64,000 nucleotides of DNA from Sternotherus odoratus (Eukaryota > Chordata > Testudines > Kinosternidae): assembly GCA_032164245.1 (NCBI GenBank), contig JAVMKO010000010.1, positions 33,740,189 through 33,804,188 of the forward strand, in the 5' to 3' direction. Positions within the stretch are counted from its first letter, which is position 1. The number at the start of each line of letters is the position of its first letter. The position numbers and the translations under genes are program-made. The notes beneath the pieces are model-generated. The model ran no database searches. It saw only the letters and a list, made by a program, of their open reading frames with translations, and was not told the origin of the DNA. Below, one piece after another: positions 10,986 through 22,800 of this stretch.

Positions 10986-11309
10986 ATTATTTTTTTCTTT
11001 TCTTTTTTTTAAAAATAACATTTACAGTTTTGAAGCCAACGGGACGGGATTTTTGTATCCTGAGAGGTTTGTGCACATGTTGTTTAATTAGCTGATGACA
11101 ACAGCTATTTTCCTTTGTTTCCTTTCTCAGCTCTTCCCCAGAGAGGGGGCGTGAAAGGGCTTGAGGGTACCCCACAGGGAGGAATTCCCAAGTGTGCCTT
11201 CCTGAGTTCTCAAAGGGGTTTTTGCACTTGGGTGGTGGCAGCATCTCCCCCAAGGTCAGAGAGAAGCTGTAACCTTGGGAGTCTAATACAAGCCTGGAGT
11301 GGCCAGTAT

Positions 11310-11878
11310 TAATTTTGAAGGGTGCAGGTTATTAATTTCATGGGCACTTTTGCAGGCAGTCCTTACAGGAGGGTGCTCTGGGCTGGGACCGAGGGGTTCG
11401 GAGGGTGGGAGGGGGATCGGGGCAGGGGGTTGGGGCACAGGAGGGAGTCAGAGTGGCAGGCTCCAGGTGGCGCTTACCTTGAGCAGCTTCCAGACACAGC
11501 GGCATGTCCCCGCCCCGGCTCTTACGTGGAGGTGTAGCCAGGTGGCTCTGTGCACTTTCCTGTCTGCACGCGCCGCCCCTTCAGTTCCCATTGGCCCTGG
11601 TTCCTGGTCAATGGGAGCTGTGGCAGCTGGCATTTGGGATTGAAGCAGTGTGTGGAGCCCCCTGGCTGTCCCTACCCATAGGAGCCAGAGGGGGGATGTG
11701 CCGTTCCTTCTTGGAGCTGTGCGGAGTGGAGCTAGACCCTGACCCCGCTCCCCAGCTGGAGAGGGACAAGCCCCAGGCCCCACTTCCAAGCGGGAGCTCA
11801 AGAGCTGGATTAAAATGTCTGGAGAGCCAAATATGGCCCCCGGGCTGTAGCTTGCCCACCTCTGGATTAAGGCGTAAC
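11310..11878. mobile_element. Non-autonomous repeat ending in the ATATGGCCCCCGGGC motif
   Basis: The right end reads gagccaaatatggcccccgg followed by gctgtagcttgcccacctc, a phrase found at the ends of a common non-autonomous element of reptile genomes. A relative with the same phrase lies near 31320-32020. The centre is GC-rich and variable. No coding capacity; borders approximate. Confidence 0.45.
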
Positions 11879-11879
11879 T

Positions 11880-12740
11880 AGAGCCCTAGCTCATGGAGTG
11901 ACATGATGGTCTCCATTTCATTTTTTAATAATTTCTAACACCCATGGTTGGGAAAAACCATTTGAAAACATGACCTGAAAGTAACTGCTGTAGCCTCTGC
12001 CCAAGTCTGCAAAGATCTTGAAACAATAGTACTAAGGGGTCTTCCCCATTCATCTCAATGGGGTGTTAACTCCAAGGCCTGCTGCTCTGGACAGCCCCAC
12101 CAGCAGCATCACCCCAACACAGGACTCTGTGGCAGGAGAGAAAGAGTGCAGTAGATGGTCCATCCGCCCCAGCAGATATGCCCTGGTGGCTGGAATAAAC
12201 ACTGAGGGCCTCCCCTGCTGCTTCCTCTGTTTCTCTTGGGGGAAAGGGGTCCCCTTCCACCAGCCCTCCAAAGGAGGTGTGTTAGACCACAACAAAGTCT
12301 GGGCTGGACGAGCAGGGCTATGGGGCATCCCATTTTGGGGGGAGCCAAAGGCCCCAGATTGCTTTAAACTAGCCCTAGTCACAACCAGTTTCTGAATCAT
12401 CTCCAGATTTCTAGTGATTCATGCTTCCCTTTGAGGTTCCCATGATTCTTAGGGCAAAGTAAGATGCAGCTGTCTCTGGTTCTTTTTCTGGCTTGGCCTC
12501 TCCCATCCCTCTTCTGAATCCACACACTCAAAAAGATGCAAAATAAAGTACTTTAAAAAGAGGGATGACCGTTTCTCCCCTGTTTAACCTGATTATCTGG
12601 CAGCAGTGTTGGCTTAGTTACAGGGCAGAGCAGCTCTTTGTGGTGGGCAGAAACGGCAGAGAGGATGAATATGTAGGGGTTGTGGAGAGAAAGAAGCAGC
12701 CCTATGACTAATGACTGCTATTGCTCCTTTAAGAAACACT
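11880..12740. other. Intergenic sequence upstream of the paracaspase, nothing recognised
   Basis: No repeat end, exon or RNA gene could be recognised. It directly precedes the candidate promoter region. Confidence 0.4.
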
Positions 12741-12960
12741 GAGTTCTGGAAGGAAATCTGAGCGCTGATTCATAGGCAGGCTGGCCTGCTGTCTGGGAAG
12801 TCCCCTTCCAGGGAAGCCTTTGGCAGGAAGATTTGTTCGCTTTGCCTATGCTGAAATCTCTGCTTGTGTGGGACCAGTGCTGGTAGCAGATCTGTTTCCT
12901 CGGCTAACATGTGTCTCACCAGGAGGGAGGAGACTCACTTGCACTCAGAAGTTTTTCCCC

Positions 12961-13093
12961 AGTTTCACTTTCAGGGCTTGGACTGGTTTTGGGATTGGCT
13001 AGTGACTCAGCCTGTTGTGCTGGAGTGAGACTCCTCACCAAACTACTGCAGAAATGAGGAAGTGCTGGATCACTGTACAGCCAGGAACTTTCC
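12961..13093 (+). promoter_or_regulatory. Candidate immune-type promoter of the paracaspase gene
   Basis: Within 135 bp there are five recognisable sites: an exact ISRE/IRF element AGTTTCACTTTC (12961-12972), a reverse CCAAT box ATTGG (12994-12998), an AP-1/NF-E2-type TGACTCAGC (13003-13011), a PU.1/ETS site GAGGAAGTG (13056-13064) and a kappaB-like GGAACTTTCC (13084-13093, fits GGRRNNYYCC). There is no TATA box, as is usual for PU.1-driven promoters. A strong splice donor follows at 13145/13146. Each site alone could be chance; the cluster together with the donor and the next gene's identity makes a promoter plausible. Confidence 0.5.
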
Positions 13094-13145
13094 GAGCAGC
13101 AGGTTGCGAAGTGGCTTTCCCACAGGTTACGAAGCCGAACACCTG
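13040..13145 (+). other. Candidate 5' exon of the paracaspase, probably untranslated
   Basis: The only support is the near-perfect donor ACCTG|GTAAGT at 13145/13146 just downstream of the regulatory cluster. The start is set arbitrarily near the PU.1 site, since ETS-type sites often lie at the start of transcription. No clear protein is encoded. It may instead be an unrelated non-coding exon or chance. Confidence 0.35.
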
Positions 13146-16100
13146 GTAAGTTCCCTGGCGTTTTCCCCAGGGGAATCACTGTCTTTTCTGATGTCTGTGG
13201 CTTGTTTTCTTTTCTTTTGTGGGGAAGGCAGAAAGAGGCACAAAGGAGGCTTCTGTGATCCCCCCCATGCAGCCTGCCAGCCTGGAAATTGCTAGTTAAG
13301 CTGGAGTTTGCTTTGTTCAGACCTGGTGAGAGTCACAAGACTCTGTCTTTCTACCAAGGGGCTGAATGGGGGCCTCTGGGATCTTCTAGAAAAGTTCTGA
13401 AGCTTCACATCTAACAGGAGGCTGAAGAATGCTGGTATCTTCTGAGCCTTAAAAGGGATGTGAAAGCATTAATATGTGAGAAATGATACTTTCATTTATC
13501 GGGTGGTTTGCTGGGGCCTGAGGCGGGGCGAAACCTACAGGTCTGGTTTTAAATATTATTCTTAAGATGTTATAACCAACTAAAGCAATGTTACTTTCAG
13601 CTCCCTATGCCACTTGGCATTGTCTAGACTCTAGAGCAAATTACAGGCGGTGGTAAAGTAACATTTCTACAGATAAGAAGGATCCCAAACACCACCTGTC
13701 ATTGAAATGAAGGGTTTTATTTTCTCAGCATACACCAGAGTTGTAGAGATTCAAGAAAACAGCTTGAGTAAGACCCGTCCATCGTCCACAACCCTGAAAA
13801 CCCATAGGCACATCAGTAACTTCATGTACTTGTACACAGTCCCTTTGAGTTCACTGAGACTATTCTCATGTGTCAAATTATTCACATGCCTTAATATTTG
13901 CAGGATCGTGGCCATTGTTTGTTTCACGTGCATGTGTGATCTGGCTAGGTACTTGCTGTGGGCCCATCACCATAGCATCTGACTACCTTAATGCAGTGAT
14001 GCCTGTGGCAAGACTTATCCTACAGTGAGGCTGACAGTGCTGCTGGTAAAGTTCATATGTTAAAAGCCACGATGCCAATGACAGCAGATTTGCTGAGCAC
14101 AGCTGGGGGCTGGGCTTTAGTAAGATTCAAATGTGAATGTGAGGCTATGGCTCAGAGTCTATGCTGGGGTCTTCCGACCCGGCCCCTGGGAGTGTTGGTG
14201 GAAGGGATCCACCTCGAGAGGCTGGGGCAGCCCTCACAATTTATCCCTGCCACTGGGATGTGTCAGGGTGGGCTAAATGGGAGTTCTGAGAAATACACAG
14301 CAATCGTCAATGAATAAGAGATTTCTGTGTATTTCCATACCTGGGACATGCCACGTTGATCTGTGGTGCTGCCGGCAGCAACCACTGTTATCGTCACATT
14401 GCTGCTCATGTCACACTGAGCCACACACTTCCCTGGAGAGCTTCCCCTGAAACCAGGGAGTTCCCCACGCCACTGCATCTTCCTGAAAGCTGCTATCACG
14501 GCAACCTTATCCGAACAGCCCTCACTTGCTACGTAGACTGTGCCCTCTCAGCAATACGAATTGTGGGTAAGCCAGGAGATCTGCCAGCAGCAGGCACCCT
14601 GGCACAGTGAGAGTGTCAAGGATGTGGCTGAAGTGCTGGTGCCGTACGGCTGCTCTAAACTACTCCACAGATCGGCAAAACAGACCTGGGACTGGGGAGC
14701 TGCATCTGACTCCTTTGCAGCCCCCCATCCCCCTCAGCTGGACTCTGATCCTATATTGCAGGGTGGAGGAAACAAAGCGGGGAGGGGAACAGGCTGGCTC
14801 CCAGTCCTCCTGGGCTTGTCCTGTTGAGGTCTGTGAATGGCGGAGGGATGGAGCTGGGCGGGGAAAGGGGGGCAGGGCAGAGATTGTGAGGAGGAAGATG
14901 GGGGTAGAAGCAAGGATATGTGGGGGGCAGGGGGAAGGAAGCCCTGACTACCCAGTCCATGTCTTTGAATGTTCCCTGACCTCCCTCTGTCCAAGCTCCA
15001 GAACTACCAACCCTCCTGTAGCATCTGCCCCCATGCTCCCCTTGGCAGATATCAGGCAGTTTCCCCACCCCTCTGGGAGAGCACAGGCCCCTCTCCCTCT
15101 GCACACCTCTGGTGCCCCCTCTACCTCCTAGCCTGGCAAAGTTCTGGTTGTTCTCAACCCCCCGTTTCTGGGTTCCCCGATCCCCCACTCTGGCACCTTT
15201 CAGACTGACCCCTTTGCCCCATTCTCCAAGCACAGCACACTCCCCACCCAGGAAAACTAAGGCCCCTGACACCATGCAGTACCGCTGACCTACCCCTGTT
15301 CTACTTTCTCCTGTCTTGGGGCGGGGGGTGAGAGTAGAGAGAGCATGTGTCTGCTTTTGTTACCCCAGCGTGCTGCTGCAGCAGCAGGCCACCAAAGGAA
15401 CAATCTATGTGCCAGTTACTAAGGACTCCATGGTGCGCAGTTTCCTGTGGGCTCTTTATGCTGGGTAACATGGCAACAGCCAGCTGCCTCTCTGCTTTGA
15501 TATGCTGGCATGTGGGCCAGAAGTTCCCTTTCCCACAGAGACCCTCTGCCTCTTTCCAGGGAGGTGCTGCTTCCTAGAGGGAGAACCGCCAGGGAGTGAG
15601 GCACTCAGTTGCTGACGCAAGCCCCGTGCCTGTGGAAGACCAAGCTGCTGATTAAGCAATGCCAAAAGGTGAGCGGCGCTCAACCATGTTCAGGGGATAG
15701 GGCTCCCATCACTGAGATCCGTAGTAGCTATAGCTCTCTTCTGCCCACCCCCAAAGCACAACAGATGAGTTAAATACACAGCTGTATTGCTATGCTGCAG
15801 GTGTAGCAGACCACTGTGGGTCACACTCTTTGGTGCTTTTCCCAAAGCCCCAGCTGCTGGAATCATGTGATTATGGGAGACTCTCAGCTTCCATTTAAAA
15901 ATCAAGTTCCTGTCCCCCTGGTTTGCAGAGAAAAGCTGGACAACACGTGCCAGGAACTCCCCAACCTCAGAAAGCAAAAAAAACCACAATGTGTTTTCTT
16001 GAATTCTCACAATATTTAAAATCATCTCATGTTTTCTGGGTTTGACTTGTGAATTTTGAATGTTTGGGGTTGACGCTGCTGGTTTTTTTTCCCCTCAAAA

Positions 16101-16772
16101 CTTAACTGACCCTTAATGATGGAGCCACCATTGGTGCTTCCAGAAGTTCTGGAGCATTTCTGCAGGCCGTCTTTATTAACGCCACCAGATGTGCAGTTGC
16201 AGCGTATCCTGCTGTTCAAACGATCAGTATCCAAATCGTACCGCTCTGGGCACAGGGGCCCATGGGGTTAAACACTGTAAAAGTGGTGATGGCAGCACGC
16301 CAGCCCCCAGCCGCTGAGGAGATGTGCCCCGCAGTTCTACAGGCGAGGAGCATCAGCCTGAGCAGCTGGACGCAGCCCCTTCCAGAGTTTCTCAGCACAG
16401 GGCAGGAGCACCCTTCGGATGGTGCAGCATCATGTGCCTGGCCAGCTGAGTGAAGTGGCACAGAGAGGGATGAGCCCAGGGCCCCATCTTGCTCCCATGG
16501 AGGTGGCTCCTCACCCGGGAGTCTATGGTGTCTCGAGCTCAAGAACTGCATGGAGACCAAGATGAGGGAGGGCTCAAGTCATCACCCTTCCTTGAAGGGC
16601 TCAGTCTAGCTCTACAGATTGGCCTGGCAAGAGAACGCCCTGCAGCATGGTGGGCCATCCAACTCCAGGGAAAACAGGGTGAATATTTAGGGCCCAGAGC
16701 CCCAGGCCACTTTGCTGCTCCTCTCTCTGTTCCTTTAACTTCCATTACCACTCTGCATCTGCTTCTCTCCAG
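13146..16772 (+). other. Presumed first intron(s) of the paracaspase; death-domain exon not found
   Basis: The first recognised coding exon starts in phase 1 at 16773, so at least one coding exon must lie upstream. In MALT1 this part encodes a death domain. I read all plus-strand frames here and saw no convincing death-domain helices. One spliceable open stretch at 15369-15464 was considered and not accepted. The intron also has no repeat that I could assign with confidence. Confidence 0.5.
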
Positions 16773-16891
16773 CTATTGTGATCACTGAGCAGCCAGCCTC
16801 CGCCTCCGTCCCCGTCGGTTACTCCCTCACGCTGAGATGCAGGGCCACAGCCTGCACCTCCCCACAGTACCAGTGGTTCTACCAATGCCAG
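16773..16891 (+). CDS. MALT1-like: Paracaspase exon: first half of Ig1
   Basis: It encodes two bases of a split codon and 39 residues from IVITEQPASASVPVGYSLTL to the end of the C strand. The first Ig cysteine is in LRCRAT and the core tryptophan in YQWFYQ; MALT1 has CCRAT and YQWFK at the same places. Acceptor tctctccag at 16772, donor CAG|GTAAGA at 16891/16892. It begins in phase 1 and ends in phase 0. Two extra cysteines (ACTSP and YQC) are unusual for this domain. Confidence 0.9.
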
Positions 16892-19800
16892 GTAAGACCA
16901 GGGGAAAGCACATCTGCGGCTGCAGGACGGAGGCTCCCCTCCCCACCCCAGCCACGGTGCCACGTGCATCAGTGATGGGGATGGGCAGAGAACACCCCTT
17001 AGCCCTGTCAGTGCAAAGCTTCCATGTCTGAAAGACTGACTGGCCAGGAGTGGGCTGCATCTGGGGGCCATGTGCATGGGCTGAAGGAAGATGGTAGGAG
17101 CAGCAGCTGCCAATCAGATTGGCGTGTGGCAGGGCGGCCTGCTGATTGTTTGTGCTAGCACTGTCTGTAAGGAAGCTGGTAGAGAACAGAGGGGCAGAGG
17201 GTTGGAGGAGGAGCTGAAGGTAGAAAAACAGAGCTGGCCACTGGAGGTGCCGGAGCAGTTCAATGAGATATCGGTTTGTTTAGCAAGGAAGGCAGCAGAA
17301 CTGGAGGAAAAAGAGCAGAGGGGGAAATCCCAAGCTGCTGGCTTCAGAGGTGTTCAGCTCAGGGAGAGGAGCTTGTCCGGGGAGAGTAAAAGCCTGGGGT
17401 TGGGGAGGAAACCAAGGAGTCAGCAAATGCAAGAGAGGCCAGTGTCCTTGAAGGAGGAGGTGGAGAGGCTGGGGGGTCTGTGACTGGGTGAGGGGCTGGA
17501 GAGGAGTGAGTGGCACTGAGGGCTGAGGAGGAATGAAGGCACTGGGAGAAGGGGGGGGCGGTATCCTGTGTCTTGGGAGGGATGAACACATTGGTCCAGT
17601 AATTGTTGTCAAACAAGGGAGCCGGGAGAGGAAGGGAGGCAGAAGAGCTGGAAGAACTGCCAGCAGGGCCAGTGAAGTCCCTTAGGGAGGAGTCGGGGGG
17701 ACAGGTTATAGCCCTCCAAGGGAGAGGGCAGCGAGAGCTGGACCAAGCCAGCTTAGAGGAGGGAAAGGTGCCTGCAGGGGAAGCAGGAGGGTATGAGACA
17801 AGACACGGTGAGGTTCACTGGGGGGCCAAGTGACTGTGCAGGATGGCAGCCTCTTCTCTTGGGCATGCAACGGGAGCCCAGGAATCTCTGCTCTCCGGGC
17901 CTGATTCTCCATTACCTGGCATCTGGAGTCAGTGCTGCACCTGGGCACGGCGCCCAAACCAGTCCCCGCCCATCATTGCCACAGGGGTAAGAGCCTGACT
18001 GAGTCTGCACTGGCATCAGGTGACAAGGGGCCAGATAGCAGAAAATCAGGCCCTCAACATTGATAAAGCAGAGCAGGGCACAGGTGCTGAGAACCAGATG
18101 GAATAGTGACACTGCATCCCCTTGGGCCTGGGCCTGCTCCACCCTCCCCACGGGCTGCTCTGCTCCACTTGCCATTAACATCTGATTTCAGATTCAAACA
18201 TTGGAAACAGCCCCTCTTCCTACGAACCCGCTCCACCAACGTGCAGACCACGCCCACCGTGCCCTTCCTTGGCATTCCCATCCACCTCGGGCAGGCTGGG
18301 CACTCCCCAGCTCACCCCAAATGCTCATCTTGGCGCAGGAAAGGAAGCCAATTAAATGGAGCAGTCTGGCTCAGTCATCTTTGCTGGGATGAATCCTGCT
18401 GCTAGAACAGGTTTGACAAACACGCACAGGAGAGCAGGAATAGGAGCCCCCATCTCTGCATTCACAGCTGTGCTGGATGCTCTCAGCTCCATTTCCCTAC
18501 CTGGCGATACCTGACTCCGTGCTCCGCCTTTCTGGCTCATTCGGATCCATTCTGTCACCAGGACAGTCTGTTTCAGCCAGCCCTACAGCTTACACAGCCC
18601 TGGTGTAACAGAGCTGAGTACATTCTGGAGTTGGCCAGGTTTGGAACCAGGCAGCCAGGAAACCAAAACCTAAGAGAATGGGGGGGAAGCGGGATGTGTT
18701 TGCTTATTCAGACCCATGGTGCATCAATGGCAAGTTGCTGCTGGGAGCTGTCAAATGAGCTACTCTCCCCTTCACCCATCTCTGCATCATCCATCAGTCT
18801 TGTTGAAGCAGGGAGGTTACCATAGCAACGGGAGAATGTCTCTCTCTAAGAGCTCGCTGGTGCCTTTGGGTTACAAACGTACTGGTGAAGAGAAAGGACT
18901 TTGTGCCATGTCCACAAGTTGCATTTTCTTTTCAGTCTGCTTGCTGCCAGATTGTGGGGGCCACGGAGCCAGATTTGCTCATCACTGCAGAGGAAACCCA
19001 ACTGTACATCTGCCGAATCAATGACCTGCACAAAAACGTCACCTTCTCTAACTGGGTGAGAGTAGAGGTCCATCAGCATATTGCCAAAGGTACAATCTCT
19101 TCCTTCCCCCACGTACATAGCCCACATCCCTCTAGTGAGAGCTCACCTTCCCTTAGAACACAGGGACCCTCCGGATATCCTCAGTAGAAGCATGCTAGGC
19201 CAGCCCACCACATGATAACAAGGGAACGCAGGCTCCAGCAATGTGATCCTGCCCAAGTCAGACAGCTGTCTCTGTGCTCCCAAACCTTATGCCCTGATTG
19301 TGTGGCTCTGGATCTCCATGTCTCCTGTTTATAATACTCACCCCAACACCATATTCATCTCTGAAGCTATGAGAGAGGGAGCAAAATTAACACCTGGACT
19401 AACAGATAAAACACAAATGGGTAACTAGCTGGTGCCTGCCAGATCACCAAATCACAGTGGGGAACAGGCCGGCTGGCTCCTTACGCACCTATCTACAATG
19501 TGTAGGGGAAAAAGCCATGTGATCATGGGGAACTTCAATTTAAGGCACATATTCTGCCAGGACTAAAACATCCCTGGAATTTCAAAACATAAATGATGAC
19601 AATTTCTTAACTCAAAAAGAATTGTAGCCAGCATGAGGGAATTCTTTATTGGACCTTGTTGTAAGAGATAAAGAACAGATAATCACAGGACTAAAAATTG
19701 ATGATCGCTTTAGGTACAAGTGTTCATGACTTGATCACATTTATAATGCGCAAATAGAATTAAGTCCAGACTAGTAATAAATATATTTGGTGCTTGGGCC

Positions 19801-22800
19801 AATTTCCCCAAACTGAAAACAATTTATGAGCCAAATGAGCTGGGAGGAAAAATTTAATCAGAAAAATATGAATGATAGTTGGGAATCATTTAGAAAACCT
19901 TACTAAATCCCCCCCCCCCTAATCCCACAACTGAGGAAGAAGGCTGTAGTGGTTAAAACAAATCAGCCTGTCTTAGAGGGGAAGTGAAGGCAACTGTAAA
20001 AAATAAGTTAATATGTAACAAATGGAAGAAAGAGGAAACTGATAGCAATGAAATAAATCAGAAGTTGGAAATTGTTGAAAACCAATAAGGAAGTAAGAGG
20101 ACACAAGGAGAAATTTATGGTCAGCAGAGTTAAAAAGAGTAAGAAGGAGTTTTTAAAATATATTAGGAACAAAAAGAATCCTGACAGTGATACTGGTCAA
20201 GTACTAGCTGGAACTGATAGAATTATCAATAATAATGCTGAAAAAGCAGAAGTGTTTAATACATTCTTCTGCTCTGTATTTGGGGAAAAACAGGTGATGC
20301 AGTCTCCTCATATGGCCATGAGAACACACTTTCCATTCCACAAGTATCTCAGGAGGATGTTAGACAGAAGCTACTAAAGTTAGACATTTTATAATTAGCA
20401 TGTCCAGATAACTTGCATCCAAAAGTTTTAAAAGAGCTAGCCGAGGAGTTTACCGAACCATTAATGTTGATTTTTCATTGTCCTGGAGCACTGGGAAAGA
20501 CTTTCTTCCAGAAGACTGGAAGAAAGCAAATGTGTCAATTTATTAAAAAAGGTAAATGGGATAACCTGACCAGACATCAATCCCAGGCGAAATAATGGAG
20601 CAGCTGATACAAGACTTAATACAGAATTAAAGGACGGTAATGCAAAAGTTTGGTTGTTAAAGATAATAATGTTGACATAAAAGACTTCTGTAAGGCATTT
20701 GACTTGGTACCACCTGACATTTTGGTTAAAAAAACTAGAATATAAAATTAACATGGTACACATTAAATGGATAAAAACTGACCAACTGGTAGGTCTCAAA
20801 ACGTAACTGTAAGTGAGGAATTGTCATTGAAGGGGGTCCTGCGAGGATTGGTTCTTGGCCTATGCTATTTAACATTTTTATCAATATACGGGAAGGAAAC
20901 AAAATCATCACGGGTAAAGTTTGCAGATAATACAAAAATTGTGGGAGTGGTAAATAATGAAGAGGGCAGGTCAGTAATTCAGAGTGATCTGGATTGCTCG
21001 ATAAACTGGACACAAGCAAACAATATGCGATTTAATAAAGCTAAATGTAACTGTCGACATCTAGGAGCAAAGACTTGCAGGCTTGATTAAAAATACACTG
21101 CATAGTGATAGACTGTAGGAGCTTGATCTATTTAGTTTAACAAAGAGAAGGTTAAGGGGTGACTTGATTACAATCGAAGTATCTACACTGTAAACAAATA
21201 TTTACTAATAGGCTCTTCAGTCTAACAGAGAAAGGTCTACTCTAACACAATCCAGTCGCTGAAAGTTGAAGCTAGACAAATTCAGGCTAGAAATAAGGGG
21301 TACATTTTAGGGGGGGGCAAGCAATTAAAAAATTAATCATGATTAATCTTGAGATTAAAAAATAATTGCAATTAATCTGTTAATTGCACTGTTAAACAAT
21401 AATAGAATATAATTTAAATAGTTTGGATTTTTTCTATACTTTAATTATCAATTTCAATTACAACAGACTACAAAGTGTACAGTGTCATATTATTTTTCAT
21501 TACAATTCACCTAGTGCAATCTTTCATGAAAGTTGAACTTACCAATGTAGAATTATTATTTTTACATAACTCCCTTCAGCTGAGTGAGCCCCTGTTTGCA
21601 AGGGAGGATGTATTTTACCTCAAGAACTTGCAGCGGAGGAGAGGTGGGTGCAGGGAGACTGAGCTCACCAGGCCCCTGTTCTCTAAGTTTGAGTGTTTCT
21701 CAAACTTTTTGTGCTGGTGACCCCATTTGTACTTTACAAAAAATTATGACCCCCTACTTTCAGCCCCCTTCAGGGCTCCCAGCAAGCTCCTGCCCCTCTT
21801 GGTGTTTTAGCCCCGCCCTTCCCAATGCCTCCTGCCCCACCCAGATCTATGCAATTAACCCATTAATTTTGTTTTCAGTTAATCAGAGGTGTTAACTGTG
21901 AATTTTTAACAGTGAGGGTAATTAACCATTGGCACAATTTACCAAGGGTCATGGTGGATTCTCCATCACTGGCAATTTTTCAATCAAGACTGGCTGTTTT
22001 TCTAATCTAAAAGATCTCTCTAGAGATTATTTTGGGGCAGTTCTCTGGCCTGTGCTCAACAGGAGGTCAGACTAGATAACCACAGTGGTCCCTTCTGCCC
22101 TTGGAATCTATGAACGCCGGGCATAGATGCCTTTAAATCTTGTGTGGAAGATGAGCATGAGTCGGGGCCTGGGGTGCCACTGGGGGGGGAGGGTGCATTC
22201 ATCTTGATGGAAGGGGAGTATTGCAGACTGCGCCATGAGCTGTTTTGGGGAGGCAGAGTGGGATAAAAAGCTTAATTCCAGAAATTGCCTGGTGGATGGA
22301 GAAGGCTTGCTATGGGATAGCTAGAGCATTTGAGAGGCATGGCATGCCTTACAGGGGACGGGAAACACATGGGAAGAATTCACACTTGTGGATTTTAGTG
22401 CAGATGCCAGCTTTGGGGAGCCATTCATCCTCTTTTATCATGCTGTGGCAAAGAAATGCTTTCTAATTCAGTTGTCATGTTGCTTGCCAGGCCTGCTCCC
22501 TGAGCTGTGGCAAGGAGAACCTGTCATAGTCCTCAATCCCACTGCGCCAGAGGTAAAGGTGGGCAAGCCACTCCAGCTGCAGTGTGCCGCTCTGGGGGTG
22601 CCAGCCCCACATTACCAGTGGTACCACAACGGAACCCCCATGAAGCATCAAAAGAAGAAGAAACTCTTGGTAACGTTGTCTTGAGGTGGTTCATAAGCTT
22701 TGGCTCAGTGTAATGGTGCAGGGAGGGGAAATGTCTGGGCTCTGAGCATGAGAGTACTGCCCTCCATCCCAGTCAGCCACAAGAACACAGGAGTGGTTCT

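Noticed and set aside
15369..15464. A spliceable open stretch with good acceptor and donor, considered as a death-domain exon
   Set aside because: The frame that would fit the phase of the Ig1 exon reads cysteine-rich sequence without helix pattern, and the frame that looks slightly like MALT1 has the wrong end phase.
16119..16270. A 50-codon frame starting MMEPPLVLPEVLEHF, considered as a coding exon upstream of Ig1
   Set aside because: It has no usable donor before its stop and does not resemble a death domain.
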